24,651 bases of DNA. It comes from CAXDOZ01 sp963991145 (GTDB lineage: Bacteria; Bacteroidota; Bacteroidia; Chitinophagales; JABDMM01). The position numbers and the translations under genes were made by a program. Below are positions 1 to 7,358 of the stretch, piece by piece (position 1 is the first letter of the stretch; each line of letters begins with the position of its first letter). Location of the stretch: positions 1-24,651 of the forward strand of contig CAXDOZ010000028.1 in NCBI GenBank assembly GCA_963991145.1, read 5' to 3'. The notes below the pieces were generated by a model. The model was not told the DNA's origin and searched no databases. It saw only the letters and a program-made list of their open reading frames with translations.

Positions 1-293
1 AAGAAATCACTTTGCAAGATCTTCTTGCTGGTGCGCACATATTTAAAAGGGACATTAGCTACCAGAGCAAAATTATCTGTGATCCCGTATTCCGTATAAA
101 ACTGAAAGCTCACATCAGAGACTCTCCTGTTGAGATCAATTCTTTGATTCCGGCCCGAGATCGTGCTGTAGATATTCGGACTTACAGAAGGAATAAAGGT
201 TCCAGCTCCTTTTACCGGAGTCCAGGGTCCCCCTGCAATAGCAGAAAAGCTTAGAGTGGAAATCAAGGTAAGCGTAACAAAGAAGTACTTCAT
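1..293 (-). CDS. Partial gene: N-terminus of a secreted outer-membrane-type protein
   Basis: The minus strand reads open from an ATG at 293 to the left edge, about 97 codons, so the gene is cut by the window. The first 20 or so residues form a signal peptide (MKYFFVTLTLISTLSFSAIA), followed by GGPWTPVKGAG and a segment with alternating polar and aromatic residues (VSFQFYTEYGITDNFALVAN). That pattern, with a GPW-x-P-x-KG start and an EYGITDN-type strand, resembles Bacteroidota outer-membrane beta-barrel or transporter-like proteins of unknown substrate. Family assignment is from memory of similar proteins and tentative; the signal peptide and reading frame are directly visible. The gene is divergent from copA, with about 130 bases between the two starts. 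Confidence 0.7.
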   Translation of the reverse strand, partial: MKYFFVTLTLISTLSFSAIAGGPWTPVKGAGTFIPSVSPNIYSTISGRNQRIDLNRRVSDVSFQFYTEYGITDNFALVANVPFKYVRTSKKILQSDF

Positions 294-397
294 ATTGCAA
301 ATTAACCTCATAATCTCCGCTTTGTTTGTGACTAAGCATACATGGAATTGTGGAAGAGTAGTATTAAATTTTGAAAGCAATCAGATTAGAGAAACCA

Positions 398-406
398 GAC
401 CTTTGC
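398..406 (+). promoter_or_regulatory. Putative -7 element of the copA promoter
   Basis: GACCTTTGC lies 18 bases before the copA TTG start and differs by one base from the Bacteroidota -7 consensus TAnnTTTG. A TTG at 371-373 could be the -33 element, but the 24-base spacing is slightly long. The same CCTTTGC core recurs before several other genes here. I see no obvious CueR- or CsoR-type operator. Confidence 0.35.
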
Positions 407-424
407 AAGGCTAACATTTGAGTA

Positions 425-2650
425 TTGGCTTTAAGGAATGAACATATCATCGATAAAACTTACCCTGTAACGGGTATGTCTTGTGCTGCCTGCGCATCAA
501 GCGTGGAGAAGGTACTAAAGAATCAGGATGGAGTTGTATTGGCAGATGTCAATCTTGCAAGCAATGAAGTTCATTTGAAGATCACAGAGAGCACTAGCTC
601 AGTAGATCTAAAAACAGCTTTACAGGAGATCGGATTTGATCTATTGATCAAGGATTCTTCGGCTAAAGCCGATGCCGAGGAAGCACGGAACCAACTCCAG
701 CATGAGCGATATCGAAATTTCATTGGGGCCGGTGTCTTTAGTATTCCGATCCTTATTATTGGAATGTTCTTTCCTGACTGGATCACTGGGAGATATATCT
801 CATTTGCGCTTACAATTCCAGTTCTATTCTACTTTGGAAGAAGCTTCTTTATTAGGTCATACAAAGGACTTAGCAAAGGCCTTGTCAATATGGACACACT
901 TGTATCTCTAAGTACAGGTGTGGCATTCATCTTCAGCAGTTGGAACACTTTCTTCCCTGAGGTTCTTGAAAGCAGAGGCTTTGAAGCTTACGTTTATTTT
1001 GAAGCTGCGGCTGTCATTATATTCTTTGTTCTTCTTGGAAAATGGATCGAAGAAAAAGCAAAGAATAACTCTTCAAAAGCGATTGAACACCTGGTTAAAC
1101 TACAACCTGAATCTGCCCTAAGAATTGATGAGAAGGGTGAAAAAATGATTGGTTTTCAGGAGATTCAGAAAGGAGATACGATTCAGGTTAATCCTGGAGC
1201 CAGAGTTCCTGTGGATGGTCTCATTACTCAAGGCGAGGCATTTCTGGATGAAAGTCTTTTATCGGGCGAAGCCCTCCCATTAAGAAAAACTATTGGAGAT
1301 AAGGTTTTTGCAGGAACCCTGAATCAAAATGGAAGTTTCACGATTCAATCAACTGTATCTGGCTCTGATACTGTCCTTTCCCGAATTATAGAATCGGTAA
1401 AGATCGCGCAGGCCTCAAAGGCTCCAGTGCAACGATACGCGGATAAGGTAGCTGGCATTTTTGTACCGATTGTTTTAATTCTTGCTGCTCTAAGCCTTGG
1501 GTTATGGTTGATCATTGGAGGCAGTGAATTTCTGGCTCAGGGAATCCTAAGTGCTGTTTCTGTATTAGTAATTGCCTGTCCATGTGCTCTTGGTCTGGCC
1601 ACCCCAACCGCTGTAAGCACTGCTTTAGGACGCGGAGCAGAAATGAATATCCTGATAAGAGAGGCTGCGAGTTTCGAGATAGCGAATGAGATCGATCACA
1701 TCGTACTAGATAAAACAGGGACGATCACCGAAGGCAGGCCATCAGTTGTAGATTCTACCTGGTACGATGAAATTGAAAAACATGGTCCTACACTCTATGG
1801 TATCGAATTAAAGAGCGAGCACCCTCTTTCTTTTGCAGTCAATCTTTATCTGCAAAACAAAGGGATTAAAAGGGCCGAGGTATCAAACGTAGAAAACCTG
1901 GCAGGAAAGGGAATGATTGCTCTAGATCCTACCGGAGACACTTTCATTGTAGGCAATGAGGATCTACTGAATAGCTATGATCTTAGCCTTAACCCAGAGC
2001 AATTAGAAAGGGTAAGAAAATGGAGAGAAAGAGCTAATACCGTGATCTTTTTCTTCAGCCCAGATAAAATTCTATCCATCCTGGCTGTAAATGATCCAAT
2101 CAAAGGCAGTTCTTATGATGCGGTGAAAACCCTACAGAATGATGGTTATGAGATCAGTATTTTAAGCGGTGACCATATTGATACCGTAAAATCTGTTGCA
2201 GACACATTAAGCATAAACACCTTTCAGGCGGGAATTCTTCCTGATCAGAAAGCAGAAGTGATTAGAAACCTTCAATTGGAGGGACGTAAAGTCGCAATGG
2301 TTGGAGATGGAGTAAATGACTCCGAGGCATTAACCATTTCAGATCTTGGTATTGCAATGGGTCATGGAGCAGCAATAACAAATGAGGTTTCTAAAATCAC
2401 CCTGATCAACTCAGATCTGGCTACGCTGCCAGTAGCTTTAAAATTATCTAAGGCGACATTAAGAGTAATTAAGCAAAATCTCTTCTGGGCATTTATCTAC
2501 AACCTAATAGGCATTCCAATTGCTGCAGGACTCCTGTTCCCTGTCTGGGGATTCATGCTTAATCCCATGATGGCAAGTGCAGCAATGGCATTGAGTTCAA
2601 TCTCAGTTGTTCTAAATTCGCTGAGACTAAGAAAAATTCAAATCAAATAA
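425..2650 (+). CDS. copA: Copper-exporting P1B-type ATPase
   Basis: Predicted inner-membrane pump that uses ATP to move Cu(I) out of the cytoplasm. The 741-residue protein has one N-terminal HMA domain (GMSCAAC, metal cysteines C20 and C23), hydrophobic helices, the actuator motif SGEALP, the transmembrane metal site CPC (C385-P-C387), the phosphorylation motif DKTGT (D429), an ATP-binding domain and the hinge GDGVND (around residue 628). The last two helices carry the YN (FIYNLIG) and MxxxS-type (MALSS) signatures that mark Cu(I) rather than Zn or Cd pumps. The start is TTG at 425: a stop lies two codons upstream, and the next in-frame ATG (476) is the M of GMSCAAC, so it would truncate the HMA domain. 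The following gene encodes a small HMA protein and overlaps by one base, consistent with a copper-export operon. Confidence 0.95.
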   Translation: MALRNEHIIDKTYPVTGMSCAACASSVEKVLKNQDGVVLADVNLASNEVHLKITESTSSVDLKTALQEIGFDLLIKDSSAKADAEEARNQLQHERYRNFIGAGVFSIPILIIGMFFPDWITGRYISFALTIPVLFYFGRSFFIRSYKGLSKGLVNMDTLVSLSTGVAFIFSSWNTFFPEVLESRGFEAYVYFEAAAVIIFFVLLGKWIEEKAKNNSSKAIEHLVKLQPESALRIDEKGEKMIGFQEIQKGDTIQVNPGARVPVDGLITQGEAFLDESLLSGEALPLRKTIGDKVFAGTLNQNGSFTIQSTVSGSDTVLSRIIESVKIAQASKAPVQRYADKVAGIFVPIVLILAALSLGLWLIIGGSEFLAQGILSAVSVLVIACPCALGLATPTAVSTALGRGAEMNILIREAASFEIANEIDHIVLDKTGTITEGRPSVVDSTWYDEIEKHGPTLYGIELKSEHPLSFAVNLYLQNKGIKRAEVSNVENLAGKGMIALDPTGDTFIVGNEDLLNSYDLSLNPEQLERVRKWRERANTVIFFFSPDKILSILAVNDPIKGSSYDAVKTLQNDGYEISILSGDHIDTVKSVADTLSINTFQAGILPDQKAEVIRNLQLEGRKVAMVGDGVNDSEALTISDLGIAMGHGAAITNEVSKITLINSDLATLPVALKLSKATLRVIKQNLFWAFIYNLIGIPIAAGLLFPVWGFMLNPMMASAAMALSSISVVLNSLRLRKIQIK

Positions 2651-2859
2651 TGAGCACACTTCAATTTAAAACAAACCTTAACTGCAATTCCTGTGTAGCA
2701 AGAGTTAGAAAAGGATTAGATGAAAATCCTAAGATCAAGGACTGGGAAGTAGATCTTGACAATCCCAACAAATTGCTTTCAGTCTCTGGAGATGACCTAA
2801 CAAGTGATGATGTGATCTCTACCGTTGAGCGCTTTGGTTTCGATATTGAGGCTGTATAG
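2650..2859 (+). CDS. Small HMA-domain copper chaperone-like protein
   Basis: A 69-residue cytoplasmic protein with no signal peptide. It is a single heavy-metal-associated domain: the metal loop is LNCNSCVARV (CNSC, C14 and C17), followed by an amphipathic helix and a C-terminal beta-alpha-beta unit ending GFDIEAV. The ATG overlaps the last base of the copA stop (ATAATG), so translation is probably coupled. Size, domain and position suggest a CopZ-type donor that hands Cu(I) to CopA. The loop departs from the usual GMTCxxC by having L-N before the first cysteine, and the sequence is diverged, so I do not give it the copZ symbol. Confidence 0.85.
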   Translation: MSTLQFKTNLNCNSCVARVRKGLDENPKIKDWEVDLDNPNKLLSVSGDDLTSDDVISTVERFGFDIEAV

Positions 2860-2914
2860 ATTTCCAGAAATGGGTGATCTAGCCCTGACTGATGAAAAGA
2901 TGACAAAAAAACAA

Positions 2915-3014
2915 TTTAGAATTTATCTAAATACGAGTATATTTGTTCAAACAAGCGAAAGCACTGGTTCTTAGAACCATTTCAACAATAAATGCTGACT
3001 CGTAAAGCTCGAGT
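2915..3014. repeat. Cluster of three short inverted repeats between the chaperone gene and the SulP gene
   Basis: The 170-base gap after the chaperone gene holds no convincing gene but has three perfect short inverted repeats: TTTAGA-ATTTA-TCTAAA (2915-2931), GGTTCT-T-AGAACC (2966-2978) and ACTCG...CGAGT (2998-3014). They precede the strong hairpin at 3021-3041. They could be RNA processing or termination structures at the end of the copA transcript, or protein-binding sites. The repeats are seen directly; any function is a guess. Confidence 0.4.
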
Positions 3015-3020
3015 GATCTG

Positions 3021-3050
3021 AAGCCCGCACTAGACGGGCTTTAGTGTTTT
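3021..3050. terminator. Bidirectional terminator-like hairpin between copA unit and SulP gene
   Basis: AAGCCCG (3021-3027) and CGGGCTT (3035-3041) form a perfect 7-bp GC-rich stem with a 7-base loop, followed on the plus strand by TAGTGTTTTATT. It sits between two convergent units and could stop both. The SulP stop codon (3030-3032) lies in the loop, so one arm of the stem is part of that gene's last codons. Confidence 0.65.
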
Positions 3051-4625
3051 ATTGAGCTTGGCATCCCTCTTCTTTTGAAGCTCCGCCTCATAGTCATTGA
3101 TCGCAACAAAGTAATCCGGGTCCTCTAACACATTCACCTGACAGATCTGCTGTGCCCTTTTGATCAACCGAACGCAGTCCTTACTTAAGTGGCGAAGGTG
3201 AATGGTTTTTCCCTGGCTTAGATACTTCTCAGTGACTTTATTGATCGCTTCAATAGCCGACTGATCCATCACCTTAGATTCAGCGAAATCAATGATCACG
3301 TGATCGGGGTCGTTCTTTGCATCAAACTTGGTAAGAAAGGTAGTGGCACTGGCAAAGAACAATGGCCCGTAGATCTCATAGTGTTTTACTCCATGATCAT
3401 CAATTGACTTCCTGGCACGAATCCTCAAAGCATTCTCCCAGGCAAAAGCCAGTGCAGAAATGATAACTCCAGCCAATACTGCAATTGCAAGATCCTCCAC
3501 CACGGTAATAACTGAAACCACAACAATCACGATCACATCCAACCTTGGAACCTTGTTCCAAACTCTGAAACTCGACCACTCGAAGGTTCCAATTGCGACC
3601 ATGAACATAACTCCAACCAGAACTGCAATTGGGATCATCCCAATGACAAAGCCAAGAATCAGCATGAAGGATAATAGGAATAGAGCAGCCGTGAGAGAGC
3701 TCAGTCTGTTCCTTGCACCTGAATTGATATTGATCATCGTTTGACCGATCATGGCGCAACCTCCCATTCCGCCAAAGAAACCAGTAACGAGATTCGCAAC
3801 TCCCTGTCCAACTGATTCCTGATTTCCACTTCCTCTTGTGTCAGTGATCTCATCTACGAGTGTCAGGGTCAGAAGACTCTCAATCAGCCCCACTCCTGCC
3901 ACCTTCAAGGCAAATGGTAAGATGATCATCAGGGTGCCCAAATTGTAAGAGATCCCGGTTGGATCTAAAGCGTAAAATGGAGTGAATAGACCAGAAGCCA
4001 TGCTTGACATATCAGCTTTGTCGCCGATCCTGATCGTATCCGGGAAGAAGAACATCGCAATCACTGTCGCAACTACAATTGCAACCAATGCAGAGGGTAC
4101 AACTTTAGTGACCTTAGGCAGGAAATACATGATCGCCATTGTGATAGCAATAAGGCCAATGAAGATCATCATCCCTTGATTATCAAGGCTACCGCCTGAT
4201 TTGTCTGTAAACTGGCTGAATTGCGCCAGGAAGATCACGATAGCTAATCCATTCACAAATCCCAGCATCACAGAATGGGGCACCATACGAATGAATTTCC
4301 CAAGCTTCAAGGCTCCTACTCCTATCTGGATCAATCCTGCCAACATGATCGTTGGGAAGAGATAAACTACCCCAAACTTGGCCACCAAAGGAGCTACAAC
4401 AACTGCAATTGCACCAGTCGCTCCAGTGATCATTCCCGGCCGACCTCCGATCAAAGCTGTGATAATTCCCATCATAAAGGCCGAAAAGAGTCCAATTCGA
4501 ACATCCACTCCAGCAATGATGGCAAAGGCAATAGCTTCTGGAACCAGGGCAATTGCCACAGTTAAACCCGCTAAAACCTCGTCTTTAATACTCCCCTGAG
4601 ACTTGTCAAATAATGTGTACTTCAT
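3030..4625 (-). CDS. SulP-family anion permease with C-terminal STAS domain
   Basis: Inner-membrane transporter of the SulP/SLC26 family, 531 residues. The N-terminal region shows the family hallmark (IKDEVLAGLTVAIALVPEAIA), a GRPGMITGATGAIAV segment typical of the substrate-binding half-helices, and many hydrophobic helices to about residue 405. Residues about 415-515 match a STAS domain (DHVIIDFAESKVMDQSAIEAI). Known substrates include sulfate, bicarbonate and other anions; the sequence does not decide which, and no sulfate-assimilation or carbonic-anhydrase gene is adjacent. The start ATG at 4625 is about 30 bases downstream of a TACCTTTGC element on the same strand. It is convergent with the copA unit and shares a hairpin with it. 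Confidence 0.93.
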   Translation of the reverse strand: MKYTLFDKSQGSIKDEVLAGLTVAIALVPEAIAFAIIAGVDVRIGLFSAFMMGIITALIGGRPGMITGATGAIAVVVAPLVAKFGVVYLFPTIMLAGLIQIGVGALKLGKFIRMVPHSVMLGFVNGLAIVIFLAQFSQFTDKSGGSLDNQGMMIFIGLIAITMAIMYFLPKVTKVVPSALVAIVVATVIAMFFFPDTIRIGDKADMSSMASGLFTPFYALDPTGISYNLGTLMIILPFALKVAGVGLIESLLTLTLVDEITDTRGSGNQESVGQGVANLVTGFFGGMGGCAMIGQTMININSGARNRLSSLTAALFLLSFMLILGFVIGMIPIAVLVGVMFMVAIGTFEWSSFRVWNKVPRLDVIVIVVVSVITVVEDLAIAVLAGVIISALAFAWENALRIRARKSIDDHGVKHYEIYGPLFFASATTFLTKFDAKNDPDHVIIDFAESKVMDQSAIEAINKVTEKYLSQGKTIHLRHLSKDCVRLIKRAQQICQVNVLEDPDYFVAINDYEAELQKKRDAKLNKTLKPV

Positions 4626-4655
4626 CCCTAATCTTTACCCTCAAAAAATGAAGCT

Positions 4656-4664
4656 GCAAAGGTA
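4656..4664 (-). promoter_or_regulatory. Putative -7 promoter element of the SulP gene
   Basis: On the minus strand this reads TACCTTTGC, a full match to the Bacteroidota -7 consensus TAnnTTTG, ending about 30 bases before the SulP ATG. No convincing -33 TTG is visible at the expected distance. Confidence 0.5.
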
Positions 4665-4784
4665 CGACTTCCTTACTGGCATTCTGATGAAAATCCAGAA
4701 TATCTAACTAATTGATCACTCAGGCTTCACAGCATTTTAAGATGCTTAGAAACATTCACGCCTGAATTAGTTTCTTTGTCCTTG

Positions 4785-5492
4785 ATGAGCTCTATTTCAC
4801 TTAACAAATTCATTAGTTCCACTGGCATTTGCTCGAGAAGAGAAGCAGATAAATGGATCGAGGCCGGCAAAGTCAAAATCAATGGTAATGTTGCCAGGAA
4901 AGGAAATAGAGTTGAGCCTGGAGATAAGGTCACTGTCAATGGAAAACCTCTAAAACAAAAGCCAAGAGAGGTTTATATAGCATTGAATAAACCACCCGGA
5001 GTTACCAGCACAACAGATAGAAAAGACAGAGATAACATCATTGACTTTTTAAAATTCCCTGAACGGATCTTCCCAATCGGAAGGCTTGACAAAGCATCTT
5101 CAGGATTAATTCTCTTAACAAACAACGGAGACATTGTAAATGAGATCCTGAGGGAAGAGAATGAGCATGAGAAGGAATATATAGTGCAGGTTGATCAGGA
5201 GGTCACTACAGATTTTCTCAGCAGAATGAGATCCGGAGTACCAATTCTTGGGACGGTCACAAAGAGGTGCAGAGTTGAAAAGCTTGGCGATAGAACCTTC
5301 AAGATCATCTTAACTCAGGGACTGAACAGGCAGATCAGGAGAATGTGTGAATACCTGGGCTACAAGGTTCTAAACCTTAAGAGAGTTCGGATCATGCATA
5401 TTGATCTTGGGAAACTTCCAATGGGGAAATATCGAGATCTTACCGACTTAGAGCTAAAAAAGCTGTTTTCATCCATCCAGAAGGAGCAGTAA
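4785..5492 (+). CDS. rluF: 23S rRNA pseudouridine synthase, RluF type
   Basis: Predicted to isomerise a uridine of 23S rRNA (position 2604 in the E. coli enzyme). The 235-residue protein starts with an S4 RNA-binding domain (LNKFISSTGICSRREADKWI, then VKINGNVARKGNRVEPGDKV) and continues into an RsuA/RluB/E/F catalytic domain. The catalytic motif is GRLDKASSGL with D102 as expected nucleophile, and the C-terminal half has QGLNRQIRRMCEYLGY. The segment VPILGTVTKRCRVEKL and the ending RIMHIDLGKLPMGKYRDLTD match RluF better than RluB, RluE or RsuA. I chose the ATG at 4785, nine bases inside a longer frame opening with TTG at 4776. A small stem (AGCAT...ATGCT, 4731-4746) lies upstream. RluF versus a close paralogue is inferred from motifs remembered from E. 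coli. Confidence 0.88.
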   Translation: MSSISLNKFISSTGICSRREADKWIEAGKVKINGNVARKGNRVEPGDKVTVNGKPLKQKPREVYIALNKPPGVTSTTDRKDRDNIIDFLKFPERIFPIGRLDKASSGLILLTNNGDIVNEILREENEHEKEYIVQVDQEVTTDFLSRMRSGVPILGTVTKRCRVEKLGDRTFKIILTQGLNRQIRRMCEYLGYKVLNLKRVRIMHIDLGKLPMGKYRDLTDLELKKLFSSIQKEQ

Positions 5493-5535
5493 CACAATGA
5501 AAAAATGAGGGCTTCGATTGAAGAAGAAAATTGAA

Positions 5536-6186
5536 ATGAGCCTCAAAAAGATCCTTGGTGTCATCCTAAAAACCATTCTTGGAATGGTCGCAATAGTATT
5601 GACCTATTTCATTGTATCCCTTGCATGCACCTTAATACCAATTGGCCCGAAACAAGCCGATAAAGATCAGGTCATCTATCTCAGAACAAATGGTGTTCAC
5701 ATGGATATTATCATTCCAAATGAACTGATATCAGATGATCTTAAGGAGATCGTAGCTTGTAATGATTCAGACTCATTTATGGCTTTTGGATGGGGTGATA
5801 AAGAATTCTACCTCAATACCCCGACCTGGGGAGATTTAACTCCATCTGTGGCTTTCAATGCTCTTTTCCTAAAAAGTGAAAGCCTGATGCATACCGACAG
5901 ATTCAAGAAAAGGCAGAAATACTGGTATCCTGTTCCCATAAATTCTGCACAGATCGATCTACTGAATCAATTTATAAAGGCAAGTTTTGATCTTGATATC
6001 GAGAACAAAGCCCAGGAGCTCAAAGGTTCTGGCTATTCTTCAACGGATCAGTTCTTTGTAGCCAATAGAAGCTATTCCTTTTTCTTTACCTGCAACACAT
6101 GGGTAAACAGCGCCTTTAGAAAGAGTGGAATCAGGTCCTGTCTTTGGACACCATTCGATTTTGGCCTAATTGGTATGTACGATTAA
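5536..6186 (+). CDS. DUF2459 (TIGR02117) family membrane-anchored protein
   Basis: A 216-residue protein with one N-terminal hydrophobic segment (about residues 7-36) and an extracytoplasmic domain. Recognisable family features are NGVHMDIIIP (H55), FGWGDKEFYLNTPTWGDL, a LMHTDRF segment and a C-terminal CNTWV motif (C186). DUF2459 proteins have no established biochemical activity. The conserved His and Cys resemble a papain- or NlpC-like pair, but that is inference. Start: ATG at 5536 rather than TTG at 5518 in the same frame, because the membrane segment then begins near the terminus. The gene follows rluF by 43 bases and may be cotranscribed. Its TAA stop shares the four bases TTAA with the stop of the convergent CpcT-like gene. 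Confidence 0.82.
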   Translation: MSLKKILGVILKTILGMVAIVLTYFIVSLACTLIPIGPKQADKDQVIYLRTNGVHMDIIIPNELISDDLKEIVACNDSDSFMAFGWGDKEFYLNTPTWGDLTPSVAFNALFLKSESLMHTDRFKKRQKYWYPVPINSAQIDLLNQFIKASFDLDIENKAQELKGSGYSSTDQFFVANRSYSFFFTCNTWVNSAFRKSGIRSCLWTPFDFGLIGMYD

Positions 6187-6800
6187 TCTTTCCTGTCAAA
6201 CATGTAAGGCCCGTGCTCTGCGCCCCAAATATGTTCGTCATTCTCATCAAAACCGCGATCCCAGGAGGTAATGCCCTCTGGCCAGATCTCGACGATAGAA
6301 GTGGCGTAACTGGCACCGTATAATGTACTTAGGCATTCTTTCCCGGGAGTAGAACCCGCATAGTGATCACCTTCCCATTTCAGGTACACAGTGCATCCCT
6401 CTCTGCTTATAAGCGAATCAGGACCAAATTCAGCAAACTGATTGTAATCAGATTCCCAGGAATTGATGAAGCGCTCCGGATTTTGCAATTCATAAACTGC
6501 AGAAGCAAATACACCATCGCCCTCATAAGAAACTCTATAAACTCGCTGGCGGTAAGGCTTCTCGGGCTTACTGCCCAAAGCCTGTTCAACGTAAAGCCAA
6601 ATGATTTCACTATCGTCCTCCCAAATTCTACCCATATGAAGGTCGATATGAAAGTAATTTGTGTCATTGGCTGATTGCTTCTCAGAAGAGAAGTCCCCAA
6701 TCATCATTTCTGCTAAAATGGATACATCATCATCCTGAGCTTCAAGGCTTTGTACAAAAAGCGGAAGGATAAGGGCAAAGGATACAAATAACTTGTTCAT
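6183..6800 (-). CDS. Exported CpcT/CpeT-family protein
   Basis: A 205-residue protein with a signal peptide (about residues 1-21, ending SLEAQ), so likely periplasmic or surface-exposed. The core matches the CpcT/CpeT family: YFHIDLHMGRIWED, IIWLYVEQALGSKPEKPYRQRVYRV, then FINSWESDY and REGCTVYLKWEGDHYAGSTPG. In cyanobacteria CpcT and CpeT are lyases or chaperones attaching bilins to phycobiliproteins. Nothing nearby suggests phycobiliproteins, and exported homologues in Bacteroidota have no known ligand, so I infer a lipocalin-like binding role. TACTTTCGC (6820-6828) is a plausible -7 element 19 bases upstream. The gene is convergent with the DUF2459 gene, overlapping at the stops. Confidence 0.82.
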   Translation of the reverse strand: MNKLFVSFALILPLFVQSLEAQDDDVSILAEMMIGDFSSEKQSANDTNYFHIDLHMGRIWEDDSEIIWLYVEQALGSKPEKPYRQRVYRVSYEGDGVFASAVYELQNPERFINSWESDYNQFAEFGPDSLISREGCTVYLKWEGDHYAGSTPGKECLSTLYGASYATSIVEIWPEGITSWDRGFDENDEHIWGAEHGPYMFDRKD

Positions 6801-6819
6801 AGAGATCTCGATTTAAGGG

Positions 6820-6828
6820 GCGAAAGTA
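6820..6828 (-). promoter_or_regulatory. Putative -7 element of the CpcT-like gene
   Basis: On the minus strand this reads TACTTTCGC, close to TAnnTTTG, and ends 19 bases before the ATG at 6800. The position matches the other candidate promoters in the window; no clear -33 element is seen. Confidence 0.35.
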
Positions 6829-6917
6829 CTCTCAAATAAGGAGTTGAAAGTAACAGATTCATAATTTTTGCAATTTCAAAAGGCTCAATATGAGTCCCCA
6901 TTGCTAAAACCAAACCC

Positions 6918-7304
6918 ATGAAACCCCTATTCATTACTATTCTTATGCTCTCATTTTCATTTGGAGCTTTTTCTCAGGCAGACGAAGGATCTGCCACAAT
7001 TTCAGAAGTCAAAGTAGTAGAAAACCATGCTCAGATCTATGATGCTGAAGGAAACATGACAGGTAACATTTATATCTGCCCAGAGTGCACATTCGAAGGA
7101 AATAACCAAAGCTATGTTCTGATGATGGAAGCTCATCGTATTAAGATCTACGACGGCAATGGAGGATATACAGGAAACAAAGTAAATGCCTGCTCAAAAT
7201 GTGAAGTAGGTGAGGTTTATCCTTCCGATTTTCTTGTTACCGATGGTGAGGCTGGCAGGTATTTTAATTTTTACGGTGAACAGGTAGAGCATACCGATTA
7301 TTAA
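6918..7304 (+). CDS. Small exported protein with duplicated YDxxG-TGN-CxxC units
   Basis: A 128-residue protein of a family I do not recognise. Residues 1-20 are a signal peptide (FSFGAFSQ). The mature part contains an internal duplication: IYDAEGNMTGN leading to CPEC (residues 40-57), then IYDGNGGYTGN leading to CSKC (residues 77-95), and a weaker third unit without cysteines near the end (FNFYGEQVEHTDY). The two CxxC pairs could hold one metal ion or form disulfides. Similar G-N-containing short repeats occur in beta-hairpin structural repeats. The gene is monocistronic: it is divergent from the CpcT-like gene and followed by a strong terminator. Start ATG 6918 gives a standard signal peptide. 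Reading frame and repeats are seen directly; no function is claimed. Confidence 0.8.
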   Translation: MKPLFITILMLSFSFGAFSQADEGSATISEVKVVENHAQIYDAEGNMTGNIYICPECTFEGNNQSYVLMMEAHRIKIYDGNGGYTGNKVNACSKCEVGEVYPSDFLVTDGEAGRYFNFYGEQVEHTDY

Positions 7305-7324
7305 GCCATTCATTCCTAAGAGTT

Positions 7325-7350
7325 AAAGGGTCAGAATTTGACCCTTTTTT
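7325..7350 (+). terminator. Strong intrinsic terminator
   Basis: AAAGGGTCA (7325-7333) and TGACCCTTT (7339-7347) form a perfect 9-bp stem around a 5-base loop and run into a T tract (to 7350). It lies 20 bases after the stop at 7304 and just before the cyclase ATG at 7359, which argues that any longer cyclase start inside the stem (TTG at 7338) is wrong. Confidence 0.9.
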
Positions 7351-7358
7351 ATTGCCTG

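Noticed and set aside
136..339. Minus-strand 67-codon frame overlapping the left-end gene
   Set aside because: It is in a different frame from the signal-peptide-containing partial gene starting at ATG 293, which has a much better protein sequence.
425..2859. Copper genes plus the exported HMA-TonB genes as one system
   Set aside because: They are 18 kb apart with unrelated genes between and no shared operator seen; only a functional theme can be claimed.
2870..2974. 34-codon open frame (ATG 2870) after the chaperone gene
   Set aside because: Short, no recognisable protein features, and it spans inverted repeats; more likely untranslated DNA.
3460..3744. Plus-strand open frames inside the SulP gene (also 3982-4179 and 4275-4599)
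   Set aside because: They are antisense shadows of a clear transporter gene, with compositions rich in T, I and S from its complementary codons.
7338..7358. Seven-codon longer start (TTG) for the propeller-cyclase
   Set aside because: The TTG is inside the second arm of the strong intrinsic terminator at 7325-7350; ATG 7359 gives a normal hydrophobic signal.
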